A stretch of DNA of 64,000 nucleotides from an uncultured Saprospiraceae bacterium (GCA_938045585.1 CALIAU010000012.1:124001-188000); one strand, 5' to 3'. Shown: positions 8,213 to 18,419, numbered from the stretch's first letter. Translations and numbers: made by a program. The notes: generated by a model not told the origin, from the sequence alone.

Positions 8213-10058
8213 ATGTTTTGGCGTGTTCGGTGTTATTTATAATTTCTTTAGGAATGAAAATAATGCAAGTATAGCCTTTAGTCAACTGACTACTAATTTC
8301 AATTTCTCCATTTAATAATGCGAGTCTCTTTTTTATAATCTGAAGTCCGATACCTTCAGAATTTAAATTATCACTTGATTTACCCACTCCATTATCAACA
8401 ACGGTTACATACAGACCATCCTCTTGTAGAGTAATAGTAAGCTCACCTTGAGTAGCTTTTGAATGTATTTCAATATTTCTAATTAATTCAGAAATATATC
8501 TTAGAATTTCTGTTTTAATCAATGGAGACAAACTATTAATCTTCTCTTCTGGATAGAGTATGCATTCCAGTTGCATTCCGGTATTGTAAGAGCTCTGATG
8601 TATCTTCTTTTTTACAAGGTCACAGAATTCAATATCTGCAGGTAAAGGATCATAATAAAAGTGTGAGAGATTTCTGCTATAATCATAGAGATCATCTAGT
8701 TGTTCTAAGATGGGGCTAATTTTGGATTTTGGGAGGGCAGGATCATTTGAAAGAAATAACTTAACTCCGGCAATACCTCCTGCTATTTTATCATGCAAAA
8801 CCATGGCTATCCTATTTCTTATAATCTCTTGGCCTTCCTGAAAAGAGGTAAGAAGATCCATTTGTTTATCCTTTTCTGCAGAATTAAACCGCGCACTCCA
8901 TAACTGCGCTTGTTGCTCTGCCATAATAAGTTTGTTCTTATTTTTTTGTTTGTATTGCTGTACCCAAAAAAAGAAACTTGATAAAAGAAATGCAGCAAAT
9001 ACAGCTATACCCTGGTTTATCTTTTTCAAGTTTGAGTTATTTATCGATGCCAGGATGTTTGATTGTATAAGTTCTTTGTTCTTAGAACTTAGTTCATCAA
9101 TCTCTATGTATCTAGACAGGGCATTCCTACCTGCCTGATCTAAGCCTTCAGTGGTCAGCTTATTGTATGTATTTGCCTTCATTGCAAAATCAAAGGCCTT
9201 ATCCGGTAGATTACGATCTTTATAAATACGTGCAAATGCAAAACTCAACTCGTAAAGAATAACATTGTTATTTATTTTGCTTGCAAAAATCTGGGCCTCT
9301 TCTAATGCATTAAGAGCACTTATAGTATCCTTTTTAAGAATATGGTACTTATGTAATCGATACATACCTGCAGCATACGTATCTTTCCTTTGGGCTTTTT
9401 GACTTAAGGAAAGAATGTCTTTAATTACTTGATAATAATCACGATCATACTTTTCATATGCCTCAAATAGGTTAAATAAAATTGCTAATTGCGTATCATA
9501 GGCATAATCTCCTTTCAAGTTCTTAATTAAATCAAAACATGCACCGTAGCCGTTTTTGAGTGCCTCAAATCCAATCTCCCTTTTAGCTAATAAAACATTA
9601 TATGCACCCATTGTACATCTAGCCTGTGTATTCAAATCGCCTGTAGATGTGGCAATTCCCTTTGCTCTACCGATATAGTCCAAGTACATCTCTCGTTGTC
9701 CAATATCAGAATATATTGTACCCGTTCGATAAAGTGCAAGTCCTATATAAAGCGAGTCATTATTTATTTCAGCTTTCTTTCGTAACTCATTTACAAGTTC
9801 AAATGATCTATCGAATATTCTATTTTTATAATAATATGATGCTAACAACCATAGTGATCTGAGTTCTTGGTCTGGCCTAAATTCGCTTTTAATAATTTCA
9901 AGTGAATCTAGGTAGTTATGAATCCCATCATATTCTAGTCGCAATATGCTCCTTTCTATTTCATCCAGAAAAGCATCATTGGCATTAGCAAAAATAGGAG
10001 TAGCCCATAATTGGATACCAAGGAAAAGTAGAATTAAAAAATTCCGTTTGAGGCCCAT
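8205..10058 (-). CDS. TPR-containing sensor histidine kinase (NarX/HisKA_3-like)
   Basis: 617 residues: signal peptide (1 to about 25, ending IFANA), a helical TPR-like periplasmic part (about 40-330), one membrane helix (near 345-365, AVFAAFLLSSFFFW), a short coiled segment, a dimerisation/phosphoacceptor region with MVLHDKIAGG (His422), and a C-terminal HATPase with VDNGVGKS and SEGIGLQIIKKR. This layout is typical of Bacteroidota kinases paired with LuxR regulators. The TPR part probably senses a protein or peptide ligand; the ligand cannot be read from the sequence. Confidence 0.93.
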   Translation of the reverse strand: MGLKRNFLILLFLGIQLWATPIFANANDAFLDEIERSILRLEYDGIHNYLDSLEIIKSEFRPDQELRSLWLLASYYYKNRIFDRSFELVNELRKKAEINNDSLYIGLALYRTGTIYSDIGQREMYLDYIGRAKGIATSTGDLNTQARCTMGAYNVLLAKREIGFEALKNGYGACFDLIKNLKGDYAYDTQLAILFNLFEAYEKYDRDYYQVIKDILSLSQKAQRKDTYAAGMYRLHKYHILKKDTISALNALEEAQIFASKINNNVILYELSFAFARIYKDRNLPDKAFDFAMKANTYNKLTTEGLDQAGRNALSRYIEIDELSSKNKELIQSNILASINNSNLKKINQGIAVFAAFLLSSFFFWVQQYKQKNKNKLIMAEQQAQLWSARFNSAEKDKQMDLLTSFQEGQEIIRNRIAMVLHDKIAGGIAGVKLFLSNDPALPKSKISPILEQLDDLYDYSRNLSHFYYDPLPADIEFCDLVKKKIHQSSYNTGMQLECILYPEEKINSLSPLIKTEILRYISELIRNIEIHSKATQGELTITLQEDGLYVTVVDNGVGKSSDNLNSEGIGLQIIKKRLALLNGEIEISSQLTKGYTCIIFIPKEIINNTEHAKTYV

Positions 10059-10144
10059 GATTCTAAGTACGTGATTAATAAAAGAATATTTTTTACCACA
10101 TCAATCTCCCTAATAGTATTGACGATGTGACCAAAAAAATGGCA

Positions 10145-10183
10145 TCTTATCTCTTTTACGTTTCTAACACGTAAGAAATAAGA
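10145..10183. repeat. Imperfect inverted repeat in the kinase/mutase spacer
   Basis: Arm TCTTATCTCTTTTACGT (10145-10161) is complementary to ACGTAAGAAATAAGA (10169-10183) with one mismatch and a 2-nt bulge, across a 7-nt spacer. It could be an operator or a hairpin in the kinase leader. Confidence 0.5.
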
Positions 10184-10275
10184 TTTCTTATGAAGTGACT
10201 ATTTACAAGTAAAAAAGATACATAAATTTACTATTGTAACAAATCTTTATATAGCCTAAAGCTAGTATTAACACC

Positions 10276-10317
10276 TATCCCTATTACTAGTGAGTTACAT
10301 CACTAGTATTAGGGATA
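10276..10317. promoter_or_regulatory. 18-bp inverted repeat, candidate operator or leader hairpin
   Basis: TATCCCTATTACTAGTGA (10276-10293) and its inverse at 10300-10317 match at 17 of 18 positions across the 6-nt spacer GTTACA. A partial third copy (GCTAGTATTA) sits at 10261. No T-run follows and the flanking genes diverge, so a dimeric regulator site or a 5' leader hairpin fits better than a terminator. Confidence 0.6.
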
Positions 10318-10437
10318 CTGCTTTTGGACTTATCTCTTTTATTATCACAATTTCTATCAACTGATTTTCATACTGCTACAACAACGCAAGCTTGATTTTT
10401 TTGAAGCAGTATTCATCTATATTTCGTAAACTTGCAT

Positions 10438-12507
10438 ATGTCAATTCGGGACCACACATTTGATTTACAGCTAGGAAGAAGCTACACTTCACATGAAAAC
10501 GCAAGCCACAACTATTTAAAGAACTTCATAGCAGGTAAGGCTCCCTATCTCAGAGGTCCTTATCCAAGTATGTATACAGGCAGACCTTGGACTATTCGGC
10601 AGTACGCTGGGTTTTCTACTGCAAAGGATAGTAATGCATTTTATAAAAAGAATTTAGCAGGTGGTCAGAAAGGACTTTCTGTGGCCTTTGACTTACCCAC
10701 GCATAGAGGCTATGATTCTGATCATCCTAGAGTCCCTGGAGATGTGGGAATGGCAGGGGTTGCTGTGGACTCTATAGAGGACATGAAAGTCTTGTTTGCA
10801 GACATTCCTTTAGATGCTATCTCTGTATCTATGACAATGAACGGTGCTGTTATTCCAATCCTTGCTTTTTTCATTGCAGCAGCTGAGGAATCTGGAGTAG
10901 ATAAAGCAAAACTGGCAGGTACAATACAAAATGATATCCTCAAGGAATTTATGGTAAGAAATACCTACATCTATCCACCAGATCACTCCATGAAAATCAT
11001 TTCTGATATCTTTCAGTATACTGCACAGTTTATGCCCAAGTTTAATTCTATTAGCATTAGTGGATATCATATCCATGAAGCAGGGGCTCCAGCGGATATT
11101 GAATTAGCCTTTACACTTGCAGATGGTTGGGAGTATCTTAAAACAGGCTTAGCTGCTGGTTTGGAAATTGACGGCTTTGCTCCGCGCTTTTCATTTTTTT
11201 GGGGGATAGGAATGGACTTCTATACCGAAATTGCAAAAATGCGCGCAGGGAGATATTTGTGGGCTAAAATTGTAGAACGATACGCACCCAAGAATCCTAA
11301 ATCTATGGCGCTGCGTACCCACTGCCAAACTTCTGGCTATAGTTTGACTGCCCAAGACATTTATAATAATATATGTAGAACAACGATTGAGGCAATGGCT
11401 GCTACACTTGGTGGCACGCAATCTTTACATACAAATTCATTAGATGAAGCACTTGCTCTTCCAACAGATTATTCTGCTAAAATTGCTAGAGAAACACAAA
11501 AGTTCTTGCAAGAAAAATCTGGCATATGCGACATAGTAGATGTCTTTGGTGGCTCAGATTTTATTGAAGCTAAAACTGCAGAGCTGATTGAAAGTGCTTG
11601 GAAAGAAATTGAAGCAGTTGAAAAAATGGGTGGTATGTCTAAAGCAATCGCGCAAGGTTATCCAAAATTAAAAATTGAAGAAGCTGCAGCAATAAAGCAA
11701 GCTAGAATAGATAGTGGCATAGAACGAGTCGTAGGTGTCAACATCTTCGAATTAGATAAAGAAGAAGAGTTGGATGTATTACAAATTGATAATACTAAGG
11801 TGCGTAATGAACAAATAGCATCTATTCAAACCATCCGTGCTACCCGTAACGAACAAAACGTGCAGGCTATATTAAATCGCTTGGAACAAGCTGCAAAAAA
11901 CGGTGAAGAAAATATACTCTCCGTCGCAGTAGAAGCAGCACATGCGCGCGCAACGCTTGGAGAAATTTCTTTAGCTTTAGAAAATGTATACGGTAGATAT
12001 GTTGCCACAAACAATATGGTAAGTGGCGTATATTCCAAAGCAATTAAAATGAATGAGCAATTTAAAAAAGCGAGACAGAAGTCTGACAGCTTTGCTAAAC
12101 AGTACGGTAGAAGACCGAGAATTTTAGTAGCAAAGTTAGGTCAGGATGGACATGACCGTGGAGCGAAAGTGATTGCGACAAGTTTTGCAGATATTGGTTT
12201 TGACGTAGACATAGGACCGCTCTTCCAAACTCCCCAAGAAGTTGTAAAACAAGCCATCGAAAATGATGTGCACTTGTTGGGAATATCAACTCTTGCAGGT
12301 GGACATAAGGCACTTGTCCCAGAGGTTGTATCCTTACTAAAAGATCATAATAGAGAAGACATCTATGTTATTGTGGGCGGAGTTATTCCTCCTCAAGATT
12401 ATGAAGCCCTCTTTGAAGCGGGCGTTGCTGCTATTTTTGGTCCAGGATCAATCATTTCCGAAGCAGCTATAGAAATCCTTAACCTCTTCCTTGAAGATTC
12501 AGAATAA
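10438..12507 (+). CDS. scpA: Methylmalonyl-CoA mutase, catalytic (large) subunit type
   Basis: 689 residues from ATG 10438 (a TTG 6 nt upstream is a less likely start). Interconverts methylmalonyl-CoA and succinyl-CoA using adenosylcobalamin. The TIM-barrel half keeps RQYAGFS (Tyr56) and [12 protein letters not shown], residues that mark true methylmalonyl-CoA mutase rather than isobutyryl-CoA mutase. The C-terminal B12 domain has GQDGHDRG with the lower-axial His near residue 572. No small subunit or MeaB chaperone gene is adjacent, so a partner elsewhere or a homodimer is possible. The RsmI-like gene overlaps the stop by one base (TAATG). Confidence 0.95.
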   Translation: MSIRDHTFDLQLGRSYTSHENASHNYLKNFIAGKAPYLRGPYPSMYTGRPWTIRQYAGFSTAKDSNAFYKKNLAGGQKGLSVAFDLPTHRGYDSDHPRVPGDVGMAGVAVDSIEDMKVLFADIPLDAISVSMTMNGAVIPILAFFIAAAEESGVDKAKLAGTIQNDILKEFMVRNTYIYPPDHSMKIISDIFQYTAQFMPKFNSISISGYHIHEAGAPADIELAFTLADGWEYLKTGLAAGLEIDGFAPRFSFFWGIGMDFYTEIAKMRAGRYLWAKIVERYAPKNPKSMALRTHCQTSGYSLTAQDIYNNICRTTIEAMAATLGGTQSLHTNSLDEALALPTDYSAKIARETQKFLQEKSGICDIVDVFGGSDFIEAKTAELIESAWKEIEAVEKMGGMSKAIAQGYPKLKIEEAAAIKQARIDSGIERVVGVNIFELDKEEELDVLQIDNTKVRNEQIASIQTIRATRNEQNVQAILNRLEQAAKNGEENILSVAVEAAHARATLGEISLALENVYGRYVATNNMVSGVYSKAIKMNEQFKKARQKSDSFAKQYGRRPRILVAKLGQDGHDRGAKVIATSFADIGFDVDIGPLFQTPQEVVKQAIENDVHLLGISTLAGGHKALVPEVVSLLKDHNREDIYVIVGGVIPPQDYEALFEAGVAAIFGPGSIISEAAIEILNLFLEDSE

Positions 12508-13205
12508 TGACGGAATTCTATCTTATTCCTGTGCCTATTGTAGAATCTGATAATTCTAGTCTTCCTGCTTCAACGATAGAAAAAATTCATGCTATAGATA
12601 TCTTTTTTGTCGAACGTGCGCGTACAGCGAGACGTTTCCTTGTCTCCATTCAGCATCCTCTTGCAATTGATGACATGCAGATTTTTGAATTAGATAAAAA
12701 TGATCCTTCTTCAGAACTTTCCAATTTTTCGCGTCTAATAGAAGAAGGTAAGCCCATTGGATTTATGTCTGAAGCAGGAGTGCCCTGCGTTGCTGATCCA
12801 GGGAATATCTATGTTCGGAAAGCGCATAGCCTAGCAGCAAAAGTGACTCCCTTAGTAGGACCATCTTCTATCCTACTCGCCCTAATGGCCTCCGGTTTGA
12901 ATGGTCAAAATTTTCATTTTCATGGCTATCTCCCAGTCAAAGAAGATGGCTTAAAAAGAAAACTCAATTCGATCGCTTCGGAACTATCAAAAAGCGACAA
13001 GACACACATTTTTATCGAAACTCCATATAGAAACAAGCGGCTTTTTGATAGCATCCTAAAATACCTACCTAAGCATGCACTACTCTGTGTAGCCATTCAT
13101 CTAAACTCAAGCGAGGAACGCATCTACACCAAAGAAATAGCGCAATGGAAACAAGATGGATTATCTATCCAAAAAGAAAATGCTGTCTTCTTAATAGGTA
13201 AATAA
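12507..13205 (+). CDS. RsmI-like SAM-dependent methyltransferase (tetrapyrrole methylase fold)
   Basis: 232 residues with the motif order of the RsmI/tetrapyrrole methylase fold: LIPVPI, VERARTARRF, FMSEAGVPCVADPG (SAM site), VGPSSILLALMASG, FHFHGYLP and ETPYRN. RsmI methylates the 2'-O of C1402 in 16S rRNA. This protein is shorter (RsmI is about 280 aa) and diverges in the first loop (usually VGTPIGN), so it is better called an RsmI-like methyltransferase of unproven target. It is translationally coupled to the mutase gene. Its stop abuts the stop of the convergent T9SS gene with no spacer. Confidence 0.85.
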   Translation: MTEFYLIPVPIVESDNSSLPASTIEKIHAIDIFFVERARTARRFLVSIQHPLAIDDMQIFELDKNDPSSELSNFSRLIEEGKPIGFMSEAGVPCVADPGNIYVRKAHSLAAKVTPLVGPSSILLALMASGLNGQNFHFHGYLPVKEDGLKRKLNSIASELSKSDKTHIFIETPYRNKRLFDSILKYLPKHALLCVAIHLNSSEERIYTKEIAQWKQDGLSIQKENAVFLIGK

Positions 13206-15425
13206 TTATTCTTGTTTTAGCAGTTTAACTGAATGCACTCTCCCATCCACTTGCATACTTAATAGATACAATCCGTTTGGAATCGTAGATAGATCTAAAC
13301 GTGCTTGCGGATTAAAATCCTCCATATGGATAAACGTTTCACCCAAAATATTTCGTACCGTAAGTGCATATGCATTATTGCTCTGATTGAACAATTCACT
13401 CTCAATACTTATGGAAGAATTAAATGGATTTGGAAAGACTTTAAGTAACTCTTCTTGTTCAACATCTTGTACTGCACTTAGAGGCTCTTCAATCACAATA
13501 CAATAATCTTCCGCCTCACCAAGTGAGAACGCACCCACTTCGCAGGGGTTGTTATCAGAAAATATTCCAAAAAATACACGCATACGTGTTAGTCCTGGTG
13601 TAGCATCTGCTGGCATCGTAAGCGTTTTTGTAATTGTTTGGCCTACATTAAATACCTGATATGCTAATTCATCATTTTCAAAACTACCATCTCCGTCATA
13701 ATCAATCCAAACGGTAAATGCAGATGGAAATCCTTGGTCAGTAAGTCCAGGATCTAAGGTGAGAGAAAAATCCTCACCTAGCTTGATAGCTTCACCATCT
13801 CTAACAACAAAGTTTCCATATCCACCATCATTCCCACTCGTATTTACATAATCGTTTATTCCTACCTCATTTATAAAGATCAGCGAACCATCAAATTGTG
13901 CAGGTGTATCACAATAGGAATTATCTAGACAGGCACCGCAGCCCTTCGTTAATATAAAATAACTCGTACCAGAAACGACCTCACCTGAGGCACATGTAAT
14001 GTTAAGCTGTACCTCATATTCTGTACAGGCTTGCAAATCAGGAATATCAAAATTTTGATCAGTAAGCACTATTGATTTCCAAACCTGCATATCATCTACA
14101 TCTCGCCATCTCAATTCAAACTCCTCTACTGCTAACACAGGTTCCCACGATAAAGCAATGCCATTTTCTTCTACCTCAGCTATTTCCAACTCAGGCACCT
14201 CACAACATCCATCTGTCTTAAAAACAACCGATTCAGAAGCGCTTAGAGTGGATTCACATTGAGAAGTAATTACCATTTCATATTCAGTACATGCACTTAA
14301 CCCTTCTAAGACATATACCGCTTGAGGATTAGGTACAAGATTCCAAATACTGGAACCTAGCTCTCTCCATTTCAATGTGTCGCTCTCTACATCATCACCA
14401 CCCTGTGACCAAATAATGTTTGCAGACACATCAGTAACCAAGGTAGTCGTTAAATTTTGTGCAGGTAAACATTCAAGGAAATTTAAGTTCATCTTCCACA
14501 TAGAAACATCTCCTGGTATGATATCAGAGAGACCTCCAAAATAATACAACTCATTATTAATGATAAACGATGAATTTGCCCACCTACTTCCATTTGGAAG
14601 TGGTGTCAAAAAAGTCCATTCATCCTCATCAGGATCATAGCTCATAAATGTCTCCTCAGAAGGCACATGGTTATGCTGCGCATCATCTCCTCCAATAAGA
14701 AAGCCTAAGCCATTGTAAGTTAATTGCGAGCCAGCAACCCTTCCACGTGGCGTATTGTCAATTTCGTTCCATTGTTCTGTTAGCAAATCATACTCTAACC
14801 AATTGTCAACATGGCCTCCCCCGAGATACACCTTGTCTTCATTTTCAAAAAAGAAAGGATGGTGCCTATTCCCTCCTGGAATATCTTGCTTTTGTGTCCA
14901 CACCTCTGTTGCAATATCAAACTCCCACCAATCATCTGTATCTCCACTAGCAGTTGATCCAGAACCCATATGTATCTTACCCTTATACGCAATAAAGGCA
15001 GGATGCGTTCTTCCTACACAGGGACAGGCAGGTAATTCACGATGTGAATTATCTACTGGATCATATACCCATAAGTCATTTAAAAACCCACTCGCGCCAC
15101 GACCAAAGCCATGATAATATTTCCCATCTAACTCATCCCCAATCGATATCGCTCTACCAGGTCCAGGAAAATCTTCAATTCGGGTCCAAGTATCGGAGGG
15201 AGCATCATACTCCCATACCTCATTGGAAACTCCATTAGGGCCATCATCGCCAAAGGTGCCTTCAAAAACATACGCCTTATCACCGAATCCAAATCCATTG
15301 GAATGATGCTTTAAAAAAGGTGTATCATTTAATCTTTCCCAGTCTTGCCCTTGCACAGATGCACTTAGGTAGATGAATAAAATAAGCAGGGAAAATATTT
15401 GATAAGAGTTGTAATGCTTGATCAT
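13206..15425 (-). CDS. T9SS-secreted Kelch / fibronectin III / GEVED protein
   Basis: 739 residues. Signal peptide (1 to about 26, ending SVQGQ); Kelch-type beta-propeller blades (about 30-320, repeated GxxxDxWxYD-like text such as NDLWVYDP); two fibronectin III-like domains (about 325-490, CTEYEMVITSQC and CTEYEVQLNITC); a GEVED domain (about 510-650, SLGEAEDYCIVI); and a T9SS type A sorting domain (about 660-739, VFPNPFNSS and NGLYLLSM). Predicted to be exported and then secreted or surface-anchored by T9SS. A carbohydrate- or protein-binding role is inference. It follows the DinB-like gene by 22 nt. Confidence 0.9.
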   Translation of the reverse strand: MIKHYNSYQIFSLLILFIYLSASVQGQDWERLNDTPFLKHHSNGFGFGDKAYVFEGTFGDDGPNGVSNEVWEYDAPSDTWTRIEDFPGPGRAISIGDELDGKYYHGFGRGASGFLNDLWVYDPVDNSHRELPACPCVGRTHPAFIAYKGKIHMGSGSTASGDTDDWWEFDIATEVWTQKQDIPGGNRHHPFFFENEDKVYLGGGHVDNWLEYDLLTEQWNEIDNTPRGRVAGSQLTYNGLGFLIGGDDAQHNHVPSEETFMSYDPDEDEWTFLTPLPNGSRWANSSFIINNELYYFGGLSDIIPGDVSMWKMNLNFLECLPAQNLTTTLVTDVSANIIWSQGGDDVESDTLKWRELGSSIWNLVPNPQAVYVLEGLSACTEYEMVITSQCESTLSASESVVFKTDGCCEVPELEIAEVEENGIALSWEPVLAVEEFELRWRDVDDMQVWKSIVLTDQNFDIPDLQACTEYEVQLNITCASGEVVSGTSYFILTKGCGACLDNSYCDTPAQFDGSLIFINEVGINDYVNTSGNDGGYGNFVVRDGEAIKLGEDFSLTLDPGLTDQGFPSAFTVWIDYDGDGSFENDELAYQVFNVGQTITKTLTMPADATPGLTRMRVFFGIFSDNNPCEVGAFSLGEAEDYCIVIEEPLSAVQDVEQEELLKVFPNPFNSSISIESELFNQSNNAYALTVRNILGETFIHMEDFNPQARLDLSTIPNGLYLLSMQVDGRVHSVKLLKQE

Positions 15426-15447
15426 AATTTTGTTTAAAGTACGATTA

Positions 15448-15924
15448 CTAATTTTTTTGATTTAAAATTTTTCGGATAATTACTATTTGCCCAAGGTGAT
15501 AATGCACATGTTCTATCATCCCTTGTATATTCCTATATGTGGAACCATATTTTTCTCCTCCAAAATCCTCTGACAAATCTTCATCAGGAATTTGTTCTAC
15601 TAATTTTGCAAACGCTTCCGCTTGGTCATGTACCTGATCCAGAAAAGCCTTCCATTCTTCTTCTGAATTAAACGGAGGGTGTTCAAATGATAATTTATCA
15701 TTTCCCTCTAGTGGTCCCCCTTCTAAAACCTTCTTTTGTACAGCAACATAATAGTTAATATGATTGACTAAAGTAGCTATCGTATTTAAGCCATAGACCG
15801 TTCGGGTGACTTCAGCTAGTGTCAGCCCATCTAGAGCTGTTTTACAATCCGTAGAAGTCCAGTTTTTGCCAAAATATACTTCCCTGAAATGCTTTGCCAG
15901 TTGTTTTGATAGCTGGATGGACAT
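15448..15924 (-). CDS. DinB-like (DUF1572) putative metal-dependent protein
   Basis: 158 residues predicted to form a four-helix bundle of the DinB/YfiT-like fold. Candidate metal-ligand histidines are in LVNHINYY and in EHVHYHLGQ. Members are often thiol transferases or of unknown function; the substrate here is unknown. A clear -7 promoter motif lies about 19 nt upstream. The gene precedes the T9SS Kelch gene on the same strand, which may be accidental read-through rather than a functional link. Confidence 0.85.
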   Translation of the reverse strand: MSIQLSKQLAKHFREVYFGKNWTSTDCKTALDGLTLAEVTRTVYGLNTIATLVNHINYYVAVQKKVLEGGPLEGNDKLSFEHPPFNSEEEWKAFLDQVHDQAEAFAKLVEQIPDEDLSEDFGGEKYGSTYRNIQGMIEHVHYHLGQIVIIRKILNQKN

Positions 15925-15942
15925 AGTTGCTTATCCTTTGTT

Positions 15943-15950
15943 CAAATATA
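15943..15950 (-). promoter_or_regulatory. TATATTTG -7 motif for the DinB-like gene
   Basis: TATATTTG on the minus strand ends 19 nt before ATG 15924, giving a leader of roughly 13 nt. Confidence 0.6.
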
Positions 15951-16032
15951 TGTATTTAATCTGTCTTAGAATGACGTGAAAGACACTTGGTTCAGGAATT
16001 TAAAAATGCCGACATTTGCCTTAAAAAATATG

Positions 16033-16040
16033 TATTTTTG
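16033..16040 (+). promoter_or_regulatory. TAnnTTTG -7 motif for nadA
   Basis: TATTTTTG matches TAnnTTTG and lies 54 nt before the nadA ATG. A TTTG at 16015-16018 is closer than the usual -33 spacing, so only the -7 part is well supported. Confidence 0.45.
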
Positions 16041-16094
16041 GCCTTTAAATAAGTTTTCTCTATTAGAAAGCTGATTTTTCAAACAACGAAAGAA

Positions 16095-17105
16095 ATGACA
16101 GATTCTGCTATAGCTAAGGCAAAAGACACTCTTATTAAAAATGGTTTCCTTGACATTGATGTGGACCCTACCCTTGTTCTTGAAGATGAAATTAATAGAC
16201 TTAAAAAAGAAAAAAACGCAGTTATTTTAGCACACTATTATCAAGAAGCTGAAATCCAAGAAATTGCAGATTATGTGGGCGATAGTTTAGGTTTATCACA
16301 AATGGCTGCAAATACAGATGCGGACATGATCGTTTTTGCAGGCGTCCATTTTATGGCAGAAACAGCAAAGATGTTAAGTCCAGAAAAAAAAGTGATCCTT
16401 CCGGACTTAAAAGCGGGATGTTCCCTGGCAGATTCTTGCCCAGCTCCTTTGTTTAAAAAATTCAAAGAAAAATATCCTGAGCATGTCGTTGTTAGTTATA
16501 TCAATTGCACAGCTGAATTAAAAACACTTACTGACATCTGTTGCACGAGTACAAACGCTGTGCATATCATAGAAAGCATCCCTGAGGATAAGGGGATCAT
16601 TTTTGCTCCTGATAAAAATTTGGGTTTGTATTTGGAAAAGAAAACTGGCCGAGATTTAGTACTCTGGAATGGTAGCTGCATGGTACACGAAATTTTTTCT
16701 CATGAAAAAATAACAAAACTGCAATTACAACATCCAGATGCTCTTTTCATTGCCCACCCTGAATGCGAACCACATCTTTTAGAAAAAGCGGATTTTATAG
16801 GATCTACAAGCGCTCTTTGTAAGTTTACACAAGAGTCAGACGCCACAGAATTTATCGTAGCCACAGAAGTAGGTATTATCCATGAGATGCAAAGAAGGTC
16901 TCCTAATAAGATATTTATGCCCGCACCACCAAATAACACCTGTGCATGTAATGAATGTCCTCATATGAAAAGGAATACAATGGAGAAGTTGTACCTTGCG
17001 ATGCAATATGAACTGCCAGAAATACAACTGGAGCAATGGGTAATAGACAAAGGAACTGCCTGTATTGATAAAATGCTGGAAATCAGCGCAAAAGCAGGTC
17101 TATAA
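16095..17105 (+). CDS. nadA: Quinolinate synthase
   Basis: 336 residues. Condenses iminoaspartate with dihydroxyacetone phosphate to give quinolinate in de novo NAD synthesis. The family text [20 protein letters not shown] is present. The three cysteines expected to hold the [4Fe-4S] cluster are visible as Cys109 (KAGCS), Cys195 (WNGSC) and one of the C-terminal cluster CACNECPHM (probably Cys288). The partner enzyme, L-aspartate oxidase (nadB), is in the same window but 22 kb away, so the two are not an operon here; nadC is not seen. Confidence 0.97.
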   Translation: MTDSAIAKAKDTLIKNGFLDIDVDPTLVLEDEINRLKKEKNAVILAHYYQEAEIQEIADYVGDSLGLSQMAANTDADMIVFAGVHFMAETAKMLSPEKKVILPDLKAGCSLADSCPAPLFKKFKEKYPEHVVVSYINCTAELKTLTDICCTSTNAVHIIESIPEDKGIIFAPDKNLGLYLEKKTGRDLVLWNGSCMVHEIFSHEKITKLQLQHPDALFIAHPECEPHLLEKADFIGSTSALCKFTQESDATEFIVATEVGIIHEMQRRSPNKIFMPAPPNNTCACNECPHMKRNTMEKLYLAMQYELPEIQLEQWVIDKGTACIDKMLEISAKAGL

Positions 17106-17174
17106 GATCAAACATTCCTATTTTTTAAACTAAAAAGAATACTTATTTGATAGAATAAGCGTTCTAAAGAATCC

Positions 17175-17981
17175 ATGAATAAATATTTTTTCGCTACAAG
17201 TCTATTTTTATTGCTTTCGTTTAGCATTTCAGCTCAGAAAGGTTGGGAACTTGGAGGATGGCTTGGTACTAGCTATTACCTCGGTGACCTCAATACCGAA
17301 TTTAGACTGAACCGTCCTGGTCTGGCCGGTGGTCTGATGGCACGCTACAATTTTAATACGCGTGTATGCAGCAGCACCTCTTTTAATTTTGGAAGAATCA
17401 GAGCCAAAGATGAAGATTCAAGCAACAGCTTTGAACGCATGCGAAATTTGAGTTTCTATTCGAATGTATATGATATTAGTTCCACCCTTGAATTTAATTT
17501 CTTCAATTATGTCCATGGAACAGATGAATGGTATACTCCCTATGTCTTTAGTGGCTTTTCGGTTTTCGCATATAACCCCAAAGCCAATCTAGATGATCAA
17601 ACTTACAACCTCAGAGACTTCACAACGGAGGGGCAACTTGATGGAGAAAGTTATGGAAATATTCATGCTGCTTTTCAAGTAGGTATAGGAATGAAATGGG
17701 ACATAAACGAAAACTGGAGCTTTAACCTTAGCCTTGGCTCCAGAAAGGTATTTACAGACTACTTAGATGACGTAAGCACCACATATCCAGATCTAAACAC
17801 ACTCACTCTTACACAGGGTCCTACAGCCGCCGCTCTCTCTGATAGATCAGGTATTGATGGTTTCGCAACACAGGGAAGACAACGCGGTGACAGTAGAAAT
17901 AATGATTCCTATCATTTCATTGGTATCGGTCTCATGCGTTACTTTGGCAACCTAGAATGTCCTAAAATCTCAAACTTCTAA
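17175..17981 (+). CDS. DUF6089-family outer membrane protein
   Basis: 268 residues with a signal peptide (1 to about 20, ending SISAQ). The start of the mature protein, GWELGGWLGTSYYLGDLN, is the hallmark of the DUF6089 barrel family common in Bacteroidota. Alternating aromatic and polar residues and a C-terminal strand (YHFIGIGLMRYFG) support an outer membrane beta-barrel. Function is unknown. The gene stands alone downstream of nadA. Confidence 0.85.
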   Translation: MNKYFFATSLFLLLSFSISAQKGWELGGWLGTSYYLGDLNTEFRLNRPGLAGGLMARYNFNTRVCSSTSFNFGRIRAKDEDSSNSFERMRNLSFYSNVYDISSTLEFNFFNYVHGTDEWYTPYVFSGFSVFAYNPKANLDDQTYNLRDFTTEGQLDGESYGNIHAAFQVGIGMKWDINENWSFNLSLGSRKVFTDYLDDVSTTYPDLNTLTLTQGPTAAALSDRSGIDGFATQGRQRGDSRNNDSYHFIGIGLMRYFGNLECPKISNF

Positions 17982-17997
17982 GGAAAATTTTATGTAT

Positions 17998-18177
17998 TTG
18001 GGCGTGCCCCAAGTCCTTCGCTTTGCTCAGGACATAATACAGTACAAGTCCTGCATTATGGGTCGGGTCATCCAGGGGTTCCGCCTGCCTTCCAAGGAAC
18101 GCAGGCAGGTCCCTTCGGGACACCTTTAGCCTGCCTGCATGCGCAAGCAGTCAGGTCCCTTACTCCCCCTCACGCGG
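17998..18177 (+). repeat. Modular GC-rich intergenic repeat, copy A
   Basis: It begins TTGGGCGTGCCCC (17998-18010), contains the core GGTCGGGTCATCCAGGGG followed by TTCCG (18061-18083), and ends TCCCTTACTCCCCCTCACG then CGG. Between these blocks sit hairpin modules, including CCTGCCTTCCAAGGAACGC pairing with AGGCAGG, TCCC-TTC-GGGA, and an imperfect CCTGCCTGCATGCG stem. It is richer in GC than the surrounding genes. The same blocks recur in inverse orientation at 40472-40600 and 59698-59850. Confidence 0.9.
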
Positions 18178-18384
18178 TCTGATAATTTCAAAGTAGAAGG
18201 AAAAGAAAAAAAATCTATTCATATGTAGCGTAAGTAAAAGACAGCATGGAGATAAGCAGAGATGAATGCAATTATTGGTTATCGGACATTTACATGAATG
18301 CAAATCTTAGAGTATCCAAAAAATTAAAACTTTTTAGAATTGATCAGCATCACTCTCCTTGTTCTCCACACTGATTTTTTTTAT

Positions 18385-18419
18385 TTAAAAAACACAGGCG
18401 ACAAAAAGGCATCGCCTGC
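18385..18419 (-). terminator. Intrinsic terminator of the 256-aa barrel gene
   Basis: On the minus strand CAGGCGA (18418-18412) pairs with TCGCCTG (18401-18395) across 10 nt and is followed by GTGTTTTTT. It lies 27 nt beyond the stop at 18446. Confidence 0.8.

Larger units (their letters stand above)
10059..10437. other. Divergent intergenic region with two inverted repeats
   Basis: 379 bp between the divergent kinase and mutase genes, AT-rich, with no supported ORF. It holds a 15-17-bp imperfect inverted repeat at 10145-10183 and a nearly perfect 18-bp one at 10276-10317. No full TAnnTTTG motif was found. TATATTTC, 18 nt before the mutase ATG, and TATTCTTT before the kinase are near matches. 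Confidence 0.7.

Noticed and set aside
14747-15114. Overlapping plus-strand ORFs within the Kelch T9SS gene
   Set aside because: Antisense shadows of a well-supported coding sequence.
18246-18374. 42-codon plus-strand ORF in the convergent spacer
   Set aside because: No promoter, no recognisable domain, and it runs into the terminator of the opposite gene.
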